From assembly GCA_029216955.1 (NCBI GenBank), contig JANAVB010031417.1:22821917-22885916 (forward strand): a stretch of 64,000 nt of DNA, read 5' to 3'. A model generated the notes under the pieces. That model saw nothing but the letters and a program-made list of their open reading frames with translations. It ran no database searches and was not told where the DNA came from. The position numbers were made by a program, and so were the translations under genes. Positions 1-9,751 of the stretch are shown piece after piece; the first letter of the stretch is position 1; every line of letters starts with the position of its first letter. The stretch comes from Iris pallida. Its lineage: Eukaryota > Streptophyta > Magnoliopsida > Asparagales > Iridaceae.

Positions 1-1440
1 TATCTCAAGGCGACTGGTGTAACACGATCTCGGGATTTTGCCCTCCCCCTGCATCTAGTACATTTAGTTGCCTAATTTAACCCTAGATAAAATCTTGGAC
101 TCACATGCTGTGGCCTGCATGATTATCCTCCTAAAGTCGTACTTTAGTACGAGTACCCCAAGGAGGATCCATGTCAATCAGTATGTCAACATGTTCTACC
201 CTCCTTAGTGTAATGCATCATTACAAATACGCCACATTGAGTTACGAGTCATTTGTCGAGCATGAACAAGAACTGGGACATTCAGGTACATGTATCAGGT
301 AGGAACACTTTGTTCTCCGGGGTCACATTAGTGCTCATATCATGCTCGGGACAAAAGGCGTAAGGATATAAAATGGGCATATAATATCTAATAAAATATC
401 AAAAGCGTACGCACAAAAGCACGCACGCTCAAGGGGTTAAAAGTCATGCAGGCTTACTCAGGGCAGCGTGCGTGAAAAGTCACGCAAGCTTACTCAGGGC
501 AGCGTGCGTGAAAAGTCACGCAGGCTCACTCAGGGCCGCGTGCGTGAAAAGTCACGCAGGCTTACTCAGGGCAGCATGCGTGAAAAGTCACGCAGGCTCA
601 CTCAGGGCAGCGTGCGTGAAAAGTCACGCATGCTTACTCAGGGCAGCGTGCGTGAAAAGTCACGCACACAAGAGACACGCTTCCAACAGGAAGCGTACCC
701 AAGCCTGCGTACGCAGAGCTAAGGAGTGCGCGCAGCTCAGTGGCGTGAGCTAAGAAGCTCTGCACACTGCTCACTGTCTTCTCCAAACAGCAAGAACACC
801 ATGGTTGAACCCAAAGCTTCAAAATATCACAACTTGGCCATCCGAACTCCAAATCCGGATTTCCAAAGTTCCATCTTGGGTGAAATAGAATTCTCTTCCA
901 CATGGAAGCATCAAAACCCACAAAACTCCAACGAAAATAGATCAAGACCAAGGAAATCCGAAAATGATTAAAACTTAGATCTACAAAAATTAAAGCTTCA
1001 AAATAGAAATTTCCAAGTTCTAAACTAGTATAGATTGAAGAGAAGAACATGTTTTGGCAAATAGTTTTGTAAGAAATTATTGACAAAATTTATGGATCCA
1101 TCTCTTGAGCAAGTTGGTACTTGCCTTGGTTGGTGAAGGAAATAAATGAGAGGAAGTAAATGAGAGGAGAGAGAATGAGATGAGTTGTATTTATAATCTT
1201 GAACCCAAGGGTTCATGATGAACCAAAGGGTTCATGATGAACCATTGGTGAACCAAGAATAGGTTACCTAAATGAGCCAAAACTGTAGGCCCAAATGCAG
1301 AAAATAAATTAGGAAATAATATTTTGTCGAATATTTTTGGGAAATGCATGAAGAAATACAGCATAATAAATATAGTATAAATACAAGGTAAATACAATTT
1401 ATCGGTTTACGTATACGTAGTCCAGGATTGGGGAGTGATA
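1..1440 (-). mobile_element. Truncated LTR 'F' of a gypsy retrotransposon related to element A
   Basis: The stretch matches the LTRs of element A in order and orientation: the block beginning GACAAAAGGCGTAAGG (about 352), a 36-bp palindromic array, the hairpin ACGCTTCC-AACA-GGAAGCGT, and the downstream block with CTCACTGTCTTCTCC. It ends at 1440 in GGGAGTGATA, which corresponds to the GGGAGTGACA terminus of element B's LTRs. The other end lies outside the window, so neither a target duplication nor an internal region can be assigned. It may be a solo LTR or one LTR of a larger element to the left. No coding sequence is present. Confidence 0.65.
440..667. repeat. 36-bp tandem array in LTR F
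   Basis: About six copies of a 36-bp unit lie head to tail. Each unit contains the inverted repeat CGTGA-AAAG-TCACG followed by CAGGCTTACTCAGGGCAG or close variants. The same unit, with AAGGCAG in place of AGGGCAG, forms the array in element A. Because 36 is a multiple of three, several frames stay open across it; these are not genes. Confidence 0.9.
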
Positions 1441-2147
1441 AGGGACCTAATCGAGCGAATTTGTAATTTAAGGAGGGGCAAACTGCCAAAAAATCTAAAA
1501 GGTCTTTCTACGCAAAAGGCGTATATTTAACGAGGGATTTTTTGCAATTTACCCAGACTTTGATGTTTCATATAAAAAATTTGTAAATAAAACAGACATA
1601 TTTGCTTGTCCAAAGTGAACTATAAATATCTATCAGTGACTAATCAAATGTTATTACATAAAGTATCATAAGCTTAATCGACTACTATGTTATGTGCAAT
1701 TTGACCAATAGTTAGACGGAGGAGCAACTAACAAGATAGATAATCGTCTCTTTGTAAAAGATTACGTGATAGAAAATTATTTTTTGTAATTGATAGGAGG
1801 ATAAGATATTTTAGAAGTTTTCATTTATATAGGGACAATATGTAAAACAGGTTGGCCTATTTATTGTTTGAAATTAAAAAAAATCAACAAGTACAACTGC
1901 CCGTCTGATGTCTCCGCAACGAATATGTCAGAGGGATGGATTGTTTATATATTATTTTTAAAAATTCTAGTGAATTGGCATGACATAGGTATTGTGTAGA
2001 TCAAGGTGTGATAATATACGGTTTGGTTCACAAAATATACAAGATGCATTATATGTTACTTTTATTTTCTTACACCTCTGTCGTATTATCTTTTTGTAGA
2101 CCGTCTAGCTTGATCTGACATATTTATTACTTTTATTTTCTTACACC
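1441..2147. other. AT-rich flank between LTR F and element B
   Basis: No gene, RNA or repeat structure is recognised here. This is the DNA into which element B inserted; its last five bases are one copy of B's target duplication. Confidence 0.5.
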
Positions 2148-2152
2148 TATTG
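2148..2152. repeat. Target site duplication of element B (TATTG)
   Basis: TATTG directly precedes the left LTR terminus TGTCAC at 2153. The same five bases follow the right LTR terminus GTGACA at 20734-20738. A perfect 5-bp duplication fits gypsy integration and fixes the outer borders of B, despite the element nested inside its left LTR. Confidence 0.95.
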
Positions 2153-2278
2153 TGTCACGCCCCAGAACCAGAATACTGGAGAGCGAGGGAATGACTCAGC
2201 CAGCTACGTATTACGGGTAGATGAATATCGTATAATACGATCAATGCTGTCTAACCAGACGAGGGGGTGCATACTACG
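2153..2278 (-). mobile_element. Element B left LTR (3' LTR in sense), outer piece
   Basis: These 126 bases, from TGTCACGCCCCAGAACC to GCATACTACG, match the first 126 bases of B's other LTR at 17777 with a few substitutions. The LTR is interrupted here by element A and resumes at 9752. Confidence 0.93.
2274..2278. repeat. Target site duplication of element A (CTACG)
   Basis: CTACG precedes element A at 2274-2278 and follows it at 9747-9751. The uninterrupted site is preserved in B's other LTR, which reads GCATACTACGTGAAAG at about 17895-17910, so the duplication can be read directly against an empty allele. Confidence 0.96.
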
Positions 2279-5252
2279 TGTCACGCCCCAGAACCAGAAT
2301 ACTGGAGAGCGGGGGCAGACATAGCCAGCTACGTATAATGAAATGGAATCCATCTCACCATACGGTCACGGCTGTCTAGAAATGTGAGGGTTTATCTACA
2401 AGCCATCAGTCTCTTAGGGTCTTAAATTATCCTATTGTCTCAATCTCAACCAACTAATAATAATCACAAGATATCAGATCACCAAATATACAATTGTAAG
2501 GCGTCCCAAACATTACATATCCAGATGATCATGAAGCTAGTCGTACAAAATGTAAGAACTAGCAAGAGTTAAGTCATACATGATCAACCTCGAGTTGCCA
2601 ATCATACTCACAGCCCGTAGGCAGACAGTAAATAAAGTTGTAAACGAGCTAACACTTGCTCGGCGGCTAAACACCTCAAAAGAATAATTTTTACAATAAA
2701 GTGGGAGAGCCAAAAATAACCCACTCGTTGCCCTGGTTACGCCTGGTGGTCACCATCGGGCTGGAAGACAGGTAGATCCTTTGCTGCTGCTCCGGTATCT
2801 GGCCATACAAAACCAGTTGGGTCAGACCCAGAAAGAGCAAGTGCCACAAAGGAGGCCACAAAATAAGAACAAAAGCCAGCAAATTAGCACAATAATATAA
2901 TTACATAATAAAAGGCAGTAGTTTAAGAAAAGCATGATGGGTAATTATAAAAGACAATCTTGCATAGAATCACTGAAAGACAGGATATATGGAAAAGCAT
3001 GACAGGATGATATACGATGAGATGACCATGGGACTATTCAGATAGCTAGGTTACAACCCGTAAACCAAACAAGGACCGGGGTTGTAATCCTTCGTCTGAA
3101 CGGAACTTGGTTTCTCTCACCATTTATCGGCAAAATAAATATAAAAAATCAGGACATGAAACAATCTTGTACATGATCAAGACAAGGCTAGACTGATTGA
3201 ACTTCATCCAACATTTACGGCCAAGCAATAAGTACGGCTTGATACTTTAACTAACTAGAGTTATCACAGGCCTAGTTACTAGCAAGATGCAGCGAGATGT
3301 TCCTCAGCCACAAGCCCTGCAGCTAATCCAGGTTATCCAGGCGATTTGGATTCATTAAGCAGTTATCAATAATTATGTGCCCCACACGACGGTGGGCTGG
3401 AAATGTGCCCTACTCCACGGCAGGCTACAAGTCCAAACGATTGCGGCCGGAATAACGGGATTGCCTGTAACTGGGGAAAATCTCTTATGACTACTGAATT
3501 ATTCTAGTTATTAGCCTCAGTAAATTTTAGTGGGTACTCCTAACCATGGTACTCAGGAGTCCCATCCTAGGCATGATGCGAGACTGGACAAGTAGATTTA
3601 ACAAGCAAGCAAGAAAGAACCACCCACGGTGTCAAGGCAGGTCAAGTAACAAGTTACAAGTCAAGTCAAGTCAGGAGTGCGCTGCCACGGGCCACTATCA
3701 TGTCAGGAGTGCATCACTACGGGTCACTGTCGTGTTATGCTAGTTCTTTGTCATACCAAGCCATGTACAATGGTCATTCCAAACATGTTAAGTAAAATCA
3801 AGTTCATGACAAAAGGCGTAAGGATATAAAATGGGCATAAAATATCTAATAAAATATCAAAATACAGGGCTATAGAAGAGCCAATAGATTAAGCAAGGGG
3901 GTCAAGGGGCAGCATACGTGCAAAAGCACGCACGCAAGACTAGCTCAAGTCTGCGTATCAAGGCACACTTAAGTCTGCGTACCAAGTCAGCGTACATGAA
4001 AAGTCACGCAGGCTCACTCAAGACAGCGTACGTAAAAAGTCACGCAGGCTCGCTCAAGGTAGCGTACGTGAAAAGTCACGCAGGCTCGCTCAAGGCTGCG
4101 TACGTGAAAAGTCACGCAGGCTCGCTCAAGGCAGCGTACGTGAAAAGTTACGCAGGCTCGCTCAAGGCAGCGTACGTAAAAAGTCACGCAGGCTCGCTCA
4201 AGGCAGCGTACGTAAAAAGTCACGCAGGCTCTCTCAAGGCAGCGTACGTGAAAAGTCACACAGGCTCGCTCAAGGCAGCGTACGTGAAAAGTCACACAGG
4301 ATCTCTCAAGGCAGCGTACGTGAAAAGTCACGCAGGCTCACTCAAGGCAGCGTACGTGAAAAGTCACGCAGGCTCACTCAAGGCAGCGTACGTGAAAAGT
4401 CACGCAGGCTCGCTCAAGGCAGCGTACGTGAAAAGTCACGCAGGCTCACTCAAGGCAGCGTACGTGAAAAGTCACGCAGGCTCAAGGAGAGACACGCTTC
4501 CAACAGGAAGCGTACTCAAGGCTGCGTACGCAGCGCTAAAGAGTGCGCGTAGCTCAGGGTGCGTAAGCTAAACAGCTCTGCATACTGCTCACTGTCTTCT
4601 CCAAACAGCAAGAACACCATAGCAGAACCAAGCTTCAAAAGTTCATAACTTGGTCATCCGAACTCCAAATCCGGATTTCCAAAGCTTCAACTTGGGTGAA
4701 ACTGAATGTTCTCCCACATGGAAGCATCAAAACCCATGAAAATCCAACCAAAGTAGATCAAACCGTGCAAAATCCGAAAAATAACTAAACCTAGATCTAG
4801 AACAAAGGAAGCTCCAACTCATGAAATAGCAAGTTCTAATGTTGATCACCATGTCCTAAGCTAGCTAATGAACCAAGAAAATAGTGTTCTCATGAAGTGG
4901 CAAGGTGCACTTGCCTAGGGTTAGGAGAATTGTGGAGGAAGGAGAAGAAGAAGAAGAAGGAAATTAATGGTGGAAGTTATGAGGAGAGAGAGTGGTAGGT
5001 GGGGATATAAAGAGGAGGAGTTATGGTGGGGATGAGGGGTAGCATAGGCTAAGGTGATCCAACACCTATAAACCAAACCAAACCAAACCAACCCAATAAA
5101 ACCGAGCCAAACCAATTAAAATTGAGCCATGCCAAAATCCAAAATACAAGAAATACCAAAATTCTACAAGCTTGAGAAAAATAAAATACATGCCAAAATC
5201 CAGATACGAGTAAAATACGAAATACGGGAAAATACGGGAAATGAGGGTGACA
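2279..5252 (-). mobile_element. Element A 3' LTR (left), 2,974 bp
   Basis: It is nearly identical to the LTR at 7194-9746 outside a tandem array. The 36-bp array at 3989-4476 has about 14 units here and two in the partner, which accounts for essentially all of the 421-bp length difference. On the internal side the minus strand reads AAGGTGGGTAGAGT next to the terminus, a plausible polypurine tract. Confidence 0.93.
3989..4476. repeat. 36-bp tandem array, about 14 copies, in element A's 3' LTR
   Basis: Unit: GCGTACGTGAAAAGTCACGC followed by AGGCTCGCTCAAGGCA. The core CGTGA-AAAG-TCACG is a perfect 5-bp stem and the unit is rich in ACGT and CACG. In transcription orientation (minus) the array lies upstream of a TATA-like stretch (TTTTATATCC, reverse of about 3830), so it probably sits in U3 and may act on the promoter. 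It stays open in several frames only because the period is divisible by three. Confidence 0.93.
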
Positions 5253-5270
5253 ACTCTACCCACCTTAAAA
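5253..5270 (-). other. Polypurine tract of element A
   Basis: Read on the minus strand, AAGGTGGGTAGAGT immediately precedes the 3' LTR terminus TGTCAC. Upstream is GAGGACGGAATTC, a context shared with element B. Purine-rich sequence at this position normally primes plus-strand DNA synthesis. Confidence 0.7.
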
Positions 5271-5411
5271 GAATTCCGTCCTCGGAATTTAATCAAGGAG
5301 CTAGAGATTGCCACGACAAGCTACACTAAGCACAGACAAGTTACACTAAGCAGTTCAATCATTCAATCATACAATGCAAGCAAGGAAAGGAAAACGTAAG
5401 GCATAAGGAAG

Positions 5412-5660
5412 ATATTATACCTCACAAGTCAAACAGGTAAGGATAACGTGATCGGATATCATCCTCACACCCCCACGTTTGACTCTCCCAAGGGGCGATG
5501 AACTCAAGCAACATGAACTAAACTGATAGTCTTGCGCTTGAGGTCTCTCCCCTTGGTCAAACAGGGACACGGGCCTTTCCTCATACGAAACGGTTGGTAC
5601 GAATAACCATTTTTGAATGATCTAGGACATGGCTCGGGCCCGGGATATACCGTTGTAACA
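5412..5660 (-). pseudogene. Remnant of integrase C-terminus/chromodomain in element A
   Basis: In mixed frames the minus strand encodes fragments such as SHVLDHSKMVIRTNRFV and CEDDIRSRYPYLFDL. These align with the end of element B's polyprotein (SHVLDHSELVVGTNLSY and REDDIRSRYPHLFD). Stops and frame changes make it non-coding. It joins directly to the nucleocapsid part of gag at about 5655-5690, which marks the deletion that removed protease, RT, RNase H and the integrase core, about 3 kb judged from B. Confidence 0.75.
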
Positions 5661-6185
5661 ACGGCGGAAGCAAGACAATAGGACACAGATACCTCTCTGT
5701 CGATTCTGGATCTGGGCCTGGGCCAGGGCGAACTGCTGAGGCCTCTGCTGCTGGAAGGCCTGGACCTGAGTCGGCAATGGTCTCGAAGGCTGGTACTGCT
5801 GCTGAAACACTTGGGCTTGAGGCAGCATTGGCCTCAGCAACTGTTGCTGCTGCTGGACTGGTACTGGAGCTGGTGCTGGTGCCGGTCCCCTAACCGAGGG
5901 ACTAGATACTGTTGATGCTGAATCGACTCTGAATGGGCAGGACCCTACCCTATGGTCCGGTGCCCCACACAACAAGCATAATCCCAGCGCCTTGCGACAC
6001 TCTGACACAACGTGTCCAGGCTTCCCACAATAAGAACAGCCCACGGCGGAAGGCTGCGCTTGCTTCTGTTTCTGCGGAGGGTACGTCGGGGTCGAGTACT
6101 GGACCGACGTAACTGAGGTTGCTCGCCTCGGAGCTCCAATAGTTAAAGCCCTAGCTGCCGGGGCTGGTGCTGAAGACTGATTCAT
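5660..6185 (-). pseudogene. Element A gag, nucleocapsid part
   Basis: The frame continues from the capsid part after a single TAA at 6186-6188. It encodes two CCHC zinc knuckles, CSYCGKPGHVVSEC and CLLCGAPDHRVGSC, followed by a long Gln/Pro-rich tail. Paired CX2CX4HX4C knuckles bind packaged RNA in gag proteins. The tail ends at the deletion junction, where the frame runs into out-of-frame pol sequence and stops at 5622. In element B the knuckle-bearing region leads instead into the protease. Confidence 0.85.
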
Positions 6186-6902
6186 TTAACTGTGGGACCG
6201 CTTCCGTCCTCCGGTCCTATCCACAATTCTCTGGGAGGTATACTCGTACCTCCTAGCTGCTCTCAATACTGCATCAAACGTCTGGTGTTCAAACTGTTCT
6301 ACTGCCAACAAAATCTCCAAGTGGAGCCCCTGCTGGAACCGCTGGGCCCTATCAAACTCGGTCGCCACCAAGGTGGGAGCAAACCGACTAAGTCTGAAAA
6401 ACTCGGCCGCATATCCGTCGACCGTCCTGCCTCCTTGCTTCAGGTTGCTAAACTTGGTCTGCAAGTCATATCGAGCCACCGCGTCGAAATACTTGGTCTG
6501 GAATCTTTCGCTAAATACTGCCCAGGGAACAGGTGCTGTCAATTCCACCGCTTGCATGGCCCACCAGTTGCGGGCTAGATCTAATAACTGCAGGCGCACC
6601 ACCGCCACCTTCTCGTCTTCTGGAGTCTTCGCGGCCTCTAGAATAACTTCTGTATCCTGGAGCCAAGCATCTGCGGTAATGGCATCCTCGGTGCCGTCGA
6701 AGAATGGAGGGTTCAGGCGCTTGAAACTGTTGGCTGCACTATTTCCCGGATGATCGCCTCTGTTCAGAGCATCTTGTACTGCCTGGTGCAATGCATCACC
6801 TCGGCGATCTTGAGAATCTAACAATGATCTGATGAGACCTTCCAAAGTGCCATCATCAGGCTCTACTGGCTGGACTGGGGGCACTGGTTCTCCAGAAGGC
6901 AT
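6186..6902 (-). pseudogene. Element A gag, capsid part (retrotransposon gag domain)
   Basis: The 238 codons contain a typical retrotransposon gag core: PPFFDGTEDAITADAWL, then NWWAMQAVEL, WAVFSERFQTKYF, GYAAEFFRLSRFAP and FQQGLHLEI. It is alignable to element B's gag (ISADAWLKDMEAIL, FTARFKTKYYG, AYAAEFYRLGRFAPE). The same frame is open upstream of the ATG at 6902 through a Gln-rich stretch, so the true start may lie in the leader before it. The capsid part ends at TAA 6186-6188, with the next codon ATG; a CAA-to-TAA change is likely. Gag would form the particle in which the element's RNA is copied. Confidence 0.85.
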
Positions 6903-7164
6903 GGCTCGAGAGGCGGCTTCTGAGGACTGATCTTGATCTTCTTGCTGTTGCTGGGCTGTTGGCTGAGCTCCTTCCGGCTGATCAACATGAATGATGCCAC
7001 TGAAGCAATGACATCAGGGATATTAAGGAAGGACCAGGATAGAACAATGATGCAAGCATATTATCAAGTCAGGGATCCAAGGAGATAAGAAGATACGAGC
7101 GGAGATCAAAGGCGAGTATAGATTGAGACATCTATCTGGTAAACCCTCACATTTCTTGATTGAC

Positions 7165-7193
7165 AAGACCTGCATGGGCCACCACTTAAACCA
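7165..7193 (-). other. Post-LTR block / candidate primer-binding region of element A
   Basis: Immediately inside the 5' LTR, the minus strand reads TGGTTTAAG then TGGTGGCCCATGCAGGTC. The second part recurs at the same place in elements B, C and D. The first three bases (TGG) suit a primer-binding site, but the match to the usual initiator-Met site (TGGTATCAGAGC) is weak. Confidence 0.5.
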
Positions 7194-9746
7194 TGTCACG
7201 CCCCAGAACCAGAATACTGGAGAGCGGGGGCAGACATAGCCAGCTACGTATAATGAAATGGAATCAATCTCACCATACGGTCACGGCTGTCTAGAAATGT
7301 GAGGGTTTATCTACAAGCCATCAGTCTCTTAGGGTCTTAAATTATCCTATTGTCTCAATCTCAACCAACTAATAATAATCACAAGATATCAGATCACCAA
7401 ATATACAATTGTAAGGCGTCCCAAACATTACATATCCAGATGATCATGAAGCTAGTCGTACAAAATGTAAGAACTAGCAAGAGTTAAGTCATACATGATC
7501 AACCTCGAGTTGCCAATCATGCTTACAGCCCGTAGGCAGACAGTAAATAAAGTTGCAAACGAGCTAACACTTGTTCGGCGGCTAAACACCTCAAAAGAAT
7601 AATTTTTACAATAAAGTGGGAGAGCCAAAAATAACCCACTCGTTGCCCTGGTTACGCCTGGTGGTCACCATCGGGCTGGAAGACAGGTAGATCCTTTGAT
7701 GCTGCTCCGGTATCTGGCCATACAAAACCAGCTGGGTCAGACCCCAGAAAGAGCAAGTGCCACAAAGGAGGCCATAAAATAAGAACAAAAGCCAGCAAAT
7801 TAGCACAATAATATAATTACATAATAAAAGGCAGTAGTTTAAGAAAAGCATGATGGGTAATTATAAAAGACAATCTTGCATAGAATTACTGAAAGACAGG
7901 ACATATGGAAAAGCATGACAGGATGATATACGATGAGATGACCATGGGACTATTCAGATAGCTAGGTTACAACCCGTAAACCAAACAAGGACCGGGGTTG
8001 TAACCCTTCGTCTGAACGGAACTTGGTTTCTCTCACCATTTATCGGCAAGATAAATATAAGAAATCAGGACATGAAACAATCTTGTCCATGATCAAGACA
8101 AGGCTAGACTGATTGAACTTCATCCAACATTCACGGCCAAGCAATAAGTACGGCTTGATACTTTAACTAACTAGAGTTATCACAGGCCTAGTTACTAGCA
8201 AGATGCAGCGAGATGTTCCTCAGCCACAAGCCCTGCAGCTAATCCAGGTTATCCAGGCGATTTGGATTCATTAAGCAGTTATCAATAATTATGTGCCCCA
8301 CACGACGGTGGGCTGGAAATGTGCCATACTCGACGGCAGGCTACAAGTCCAAACGATTGCGGCCGGGATAACGGGATTGCCTGTAATTAGGGAAAATCTC
8401 TTATGACTACTGAATTATTCTAGTTATTAGCCTCAGTAAATTTTAGTGGGTACTCCTAACCGTGGTACTCAGGAGTCCCATCCTAGGCATGATGCGAGAC
8501 TGGACAAGTAGATTTAACAAGCAAGAAAGAACCACCCACGGTGTCAAGGCAGGTCAAGTAACAAGTTACAAGTCAAGTCAAGTCAGGAGTGCGCCACCAC
8601 GGGCCACTATCATGTCAGGTTAGTCATGTCAGGAGTGCACCACTACGGGTCACTATCGTGTTATGCTAGTTCTTTGTCATACCAAGCCATGTACAATGGT
8701 CATTCCAAACATGTTAAGTAAAATCAAGTTCATGACAAAATGCGTAAGGATATAAAATGGGCATAAAATATCTAATAAAATATCAAAATACATGGCTATA
8801 GAAGAGCCAATGGATTAAGCAAGGGGGTCAAGGGGCAGCATACGTGCAAAAGCATGCACGCAAGACTAGCTCAAGTCTGCGTATCAAGGCACACTCAAGT
8901 CTGCGTACCAAGTCAGCGTACATGAAAAGTTACGCAGGCTCACTCAAGACAGCGTACGTGAAAAGTCACGCAGGCTCAATGAGAGACACGCTTCCAACAG
9001 GAAGCGTACTCAAGGCTGCGTACGCAGCGCTAAAGAGCGCGCGTAGCTCAGGGTGCGTAAGCTAAATAGCTCTGCATACTGCTCACTGTCTTCTCCAAAC
9101 AGCAAGAACACCATAGCAGAACCAAGCTTCAAAAGTTCATAACTTGGTCATCCGAACTCCAAATCCGGATTTCCAAAGCTTCAACTTGTGTGAAACTGAA
9201 TGTTCTCCCACATGGAAGCATCAAAACCCATGAAAATCCAACCAAAGTAGATCAAACCGTGCAAAATCCGAAAAATAACTAAACCTAGATCTAGAACAAA
9301 GGAAGCTCCAACTCATAAAATAGCAAGTTCTAATGTTGATCACCATGTCCTAAGCTAGCTAATGAACCAAGAAAATAGTGTTCTCATGAAGTGGCAAGGT
9401 GCACTTGCCTAGGGTTAGGAGAATTGTGGAGGAAGGAGAAGAAGAAGAAGAAGGAAATTAATGGTGGAAGTTATGAGGAGAGAGAGTGGTAGGTGGGGAT
9501 ATAAAGAGGGGAAATTGTGGTGGGGATGAGGGGTAGCATAGGCTAAGGTGATCCAATACCTATAAACCAAACCAAACCGAACCAACCCAATAAAATCGAG
9601 CCAAACCAATTAAAATCGAGCCATGCCAAAACCCAAAATACAAGAAATACCGAAATTCTACAAGCTTGAGAAAAATAAAATACATGCCAAAATCCATATA
9701 CGAGTAAAATACAAAATACGAGAAAATACGGGAAATAAGGGTGACA
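7194..9746 (-). mobile_element. Element A 5' LTR (right), 2,553 bp
   Basis: This is the partner of 2279-5252. It has only two units of the 36-bp array (8915-8977) and a small insertion near 8620 (TCAGGTTAGTCATG). Outside these it differs by scattered substitutions only, which points to a fairly recent insertion into B. Confidence 0.93.
8915..8977. repeat. Contracted 36-bp array (two units) in element A's 5' LTR
   Basis: One full unit and one partial unit correspond to the first and last units of the 14-unit array in the other LTR. The flanking hairpin ACGCTTCC-AACA-GGAAGCGT is conserved. Confidence 0.9.
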
Positions 9747-9751
9747 CTACG

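Larger units (their letters stand above)
2279..9746 (-). mobile_element. Gag-only gypsy element 'A' (pol deleted), nested in element B
   Basis: Two LTRs (2279-5252 and 7194-9746), each TGTCAC...GTGACA on the plus strand, flank a 1,941-bp internal region. That region holds a gag gene, a short remnant of the 3' end of pol, and a purine-rich tract at the 3' LTR, all on the minus strand. Protease, reverse transcriptase, RNase H and most of integrase are absent. The layout resembles the class of gag-bearing non-autonomous LTR elements called TR-GAG. The sequence is clearly related to B but belongs to another subfamily, closest here to LTR F and solo LTR E. Confidence 0.93.

Noticed and set aside
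468..1086. Open frames around the array in LTR F
   Set aside because: Same cause as in element A: repeat-driven frames within an LTR.
3918..4571. 217-codon repetitive open frame (KSHAGSLKAAYV repeats) and its antisense partner
   Set aside because: It is the 36-bp LTR array read through; the period is a multiple of three, the partner LTR lacks most of it, and no promoter or domain supports a protein.
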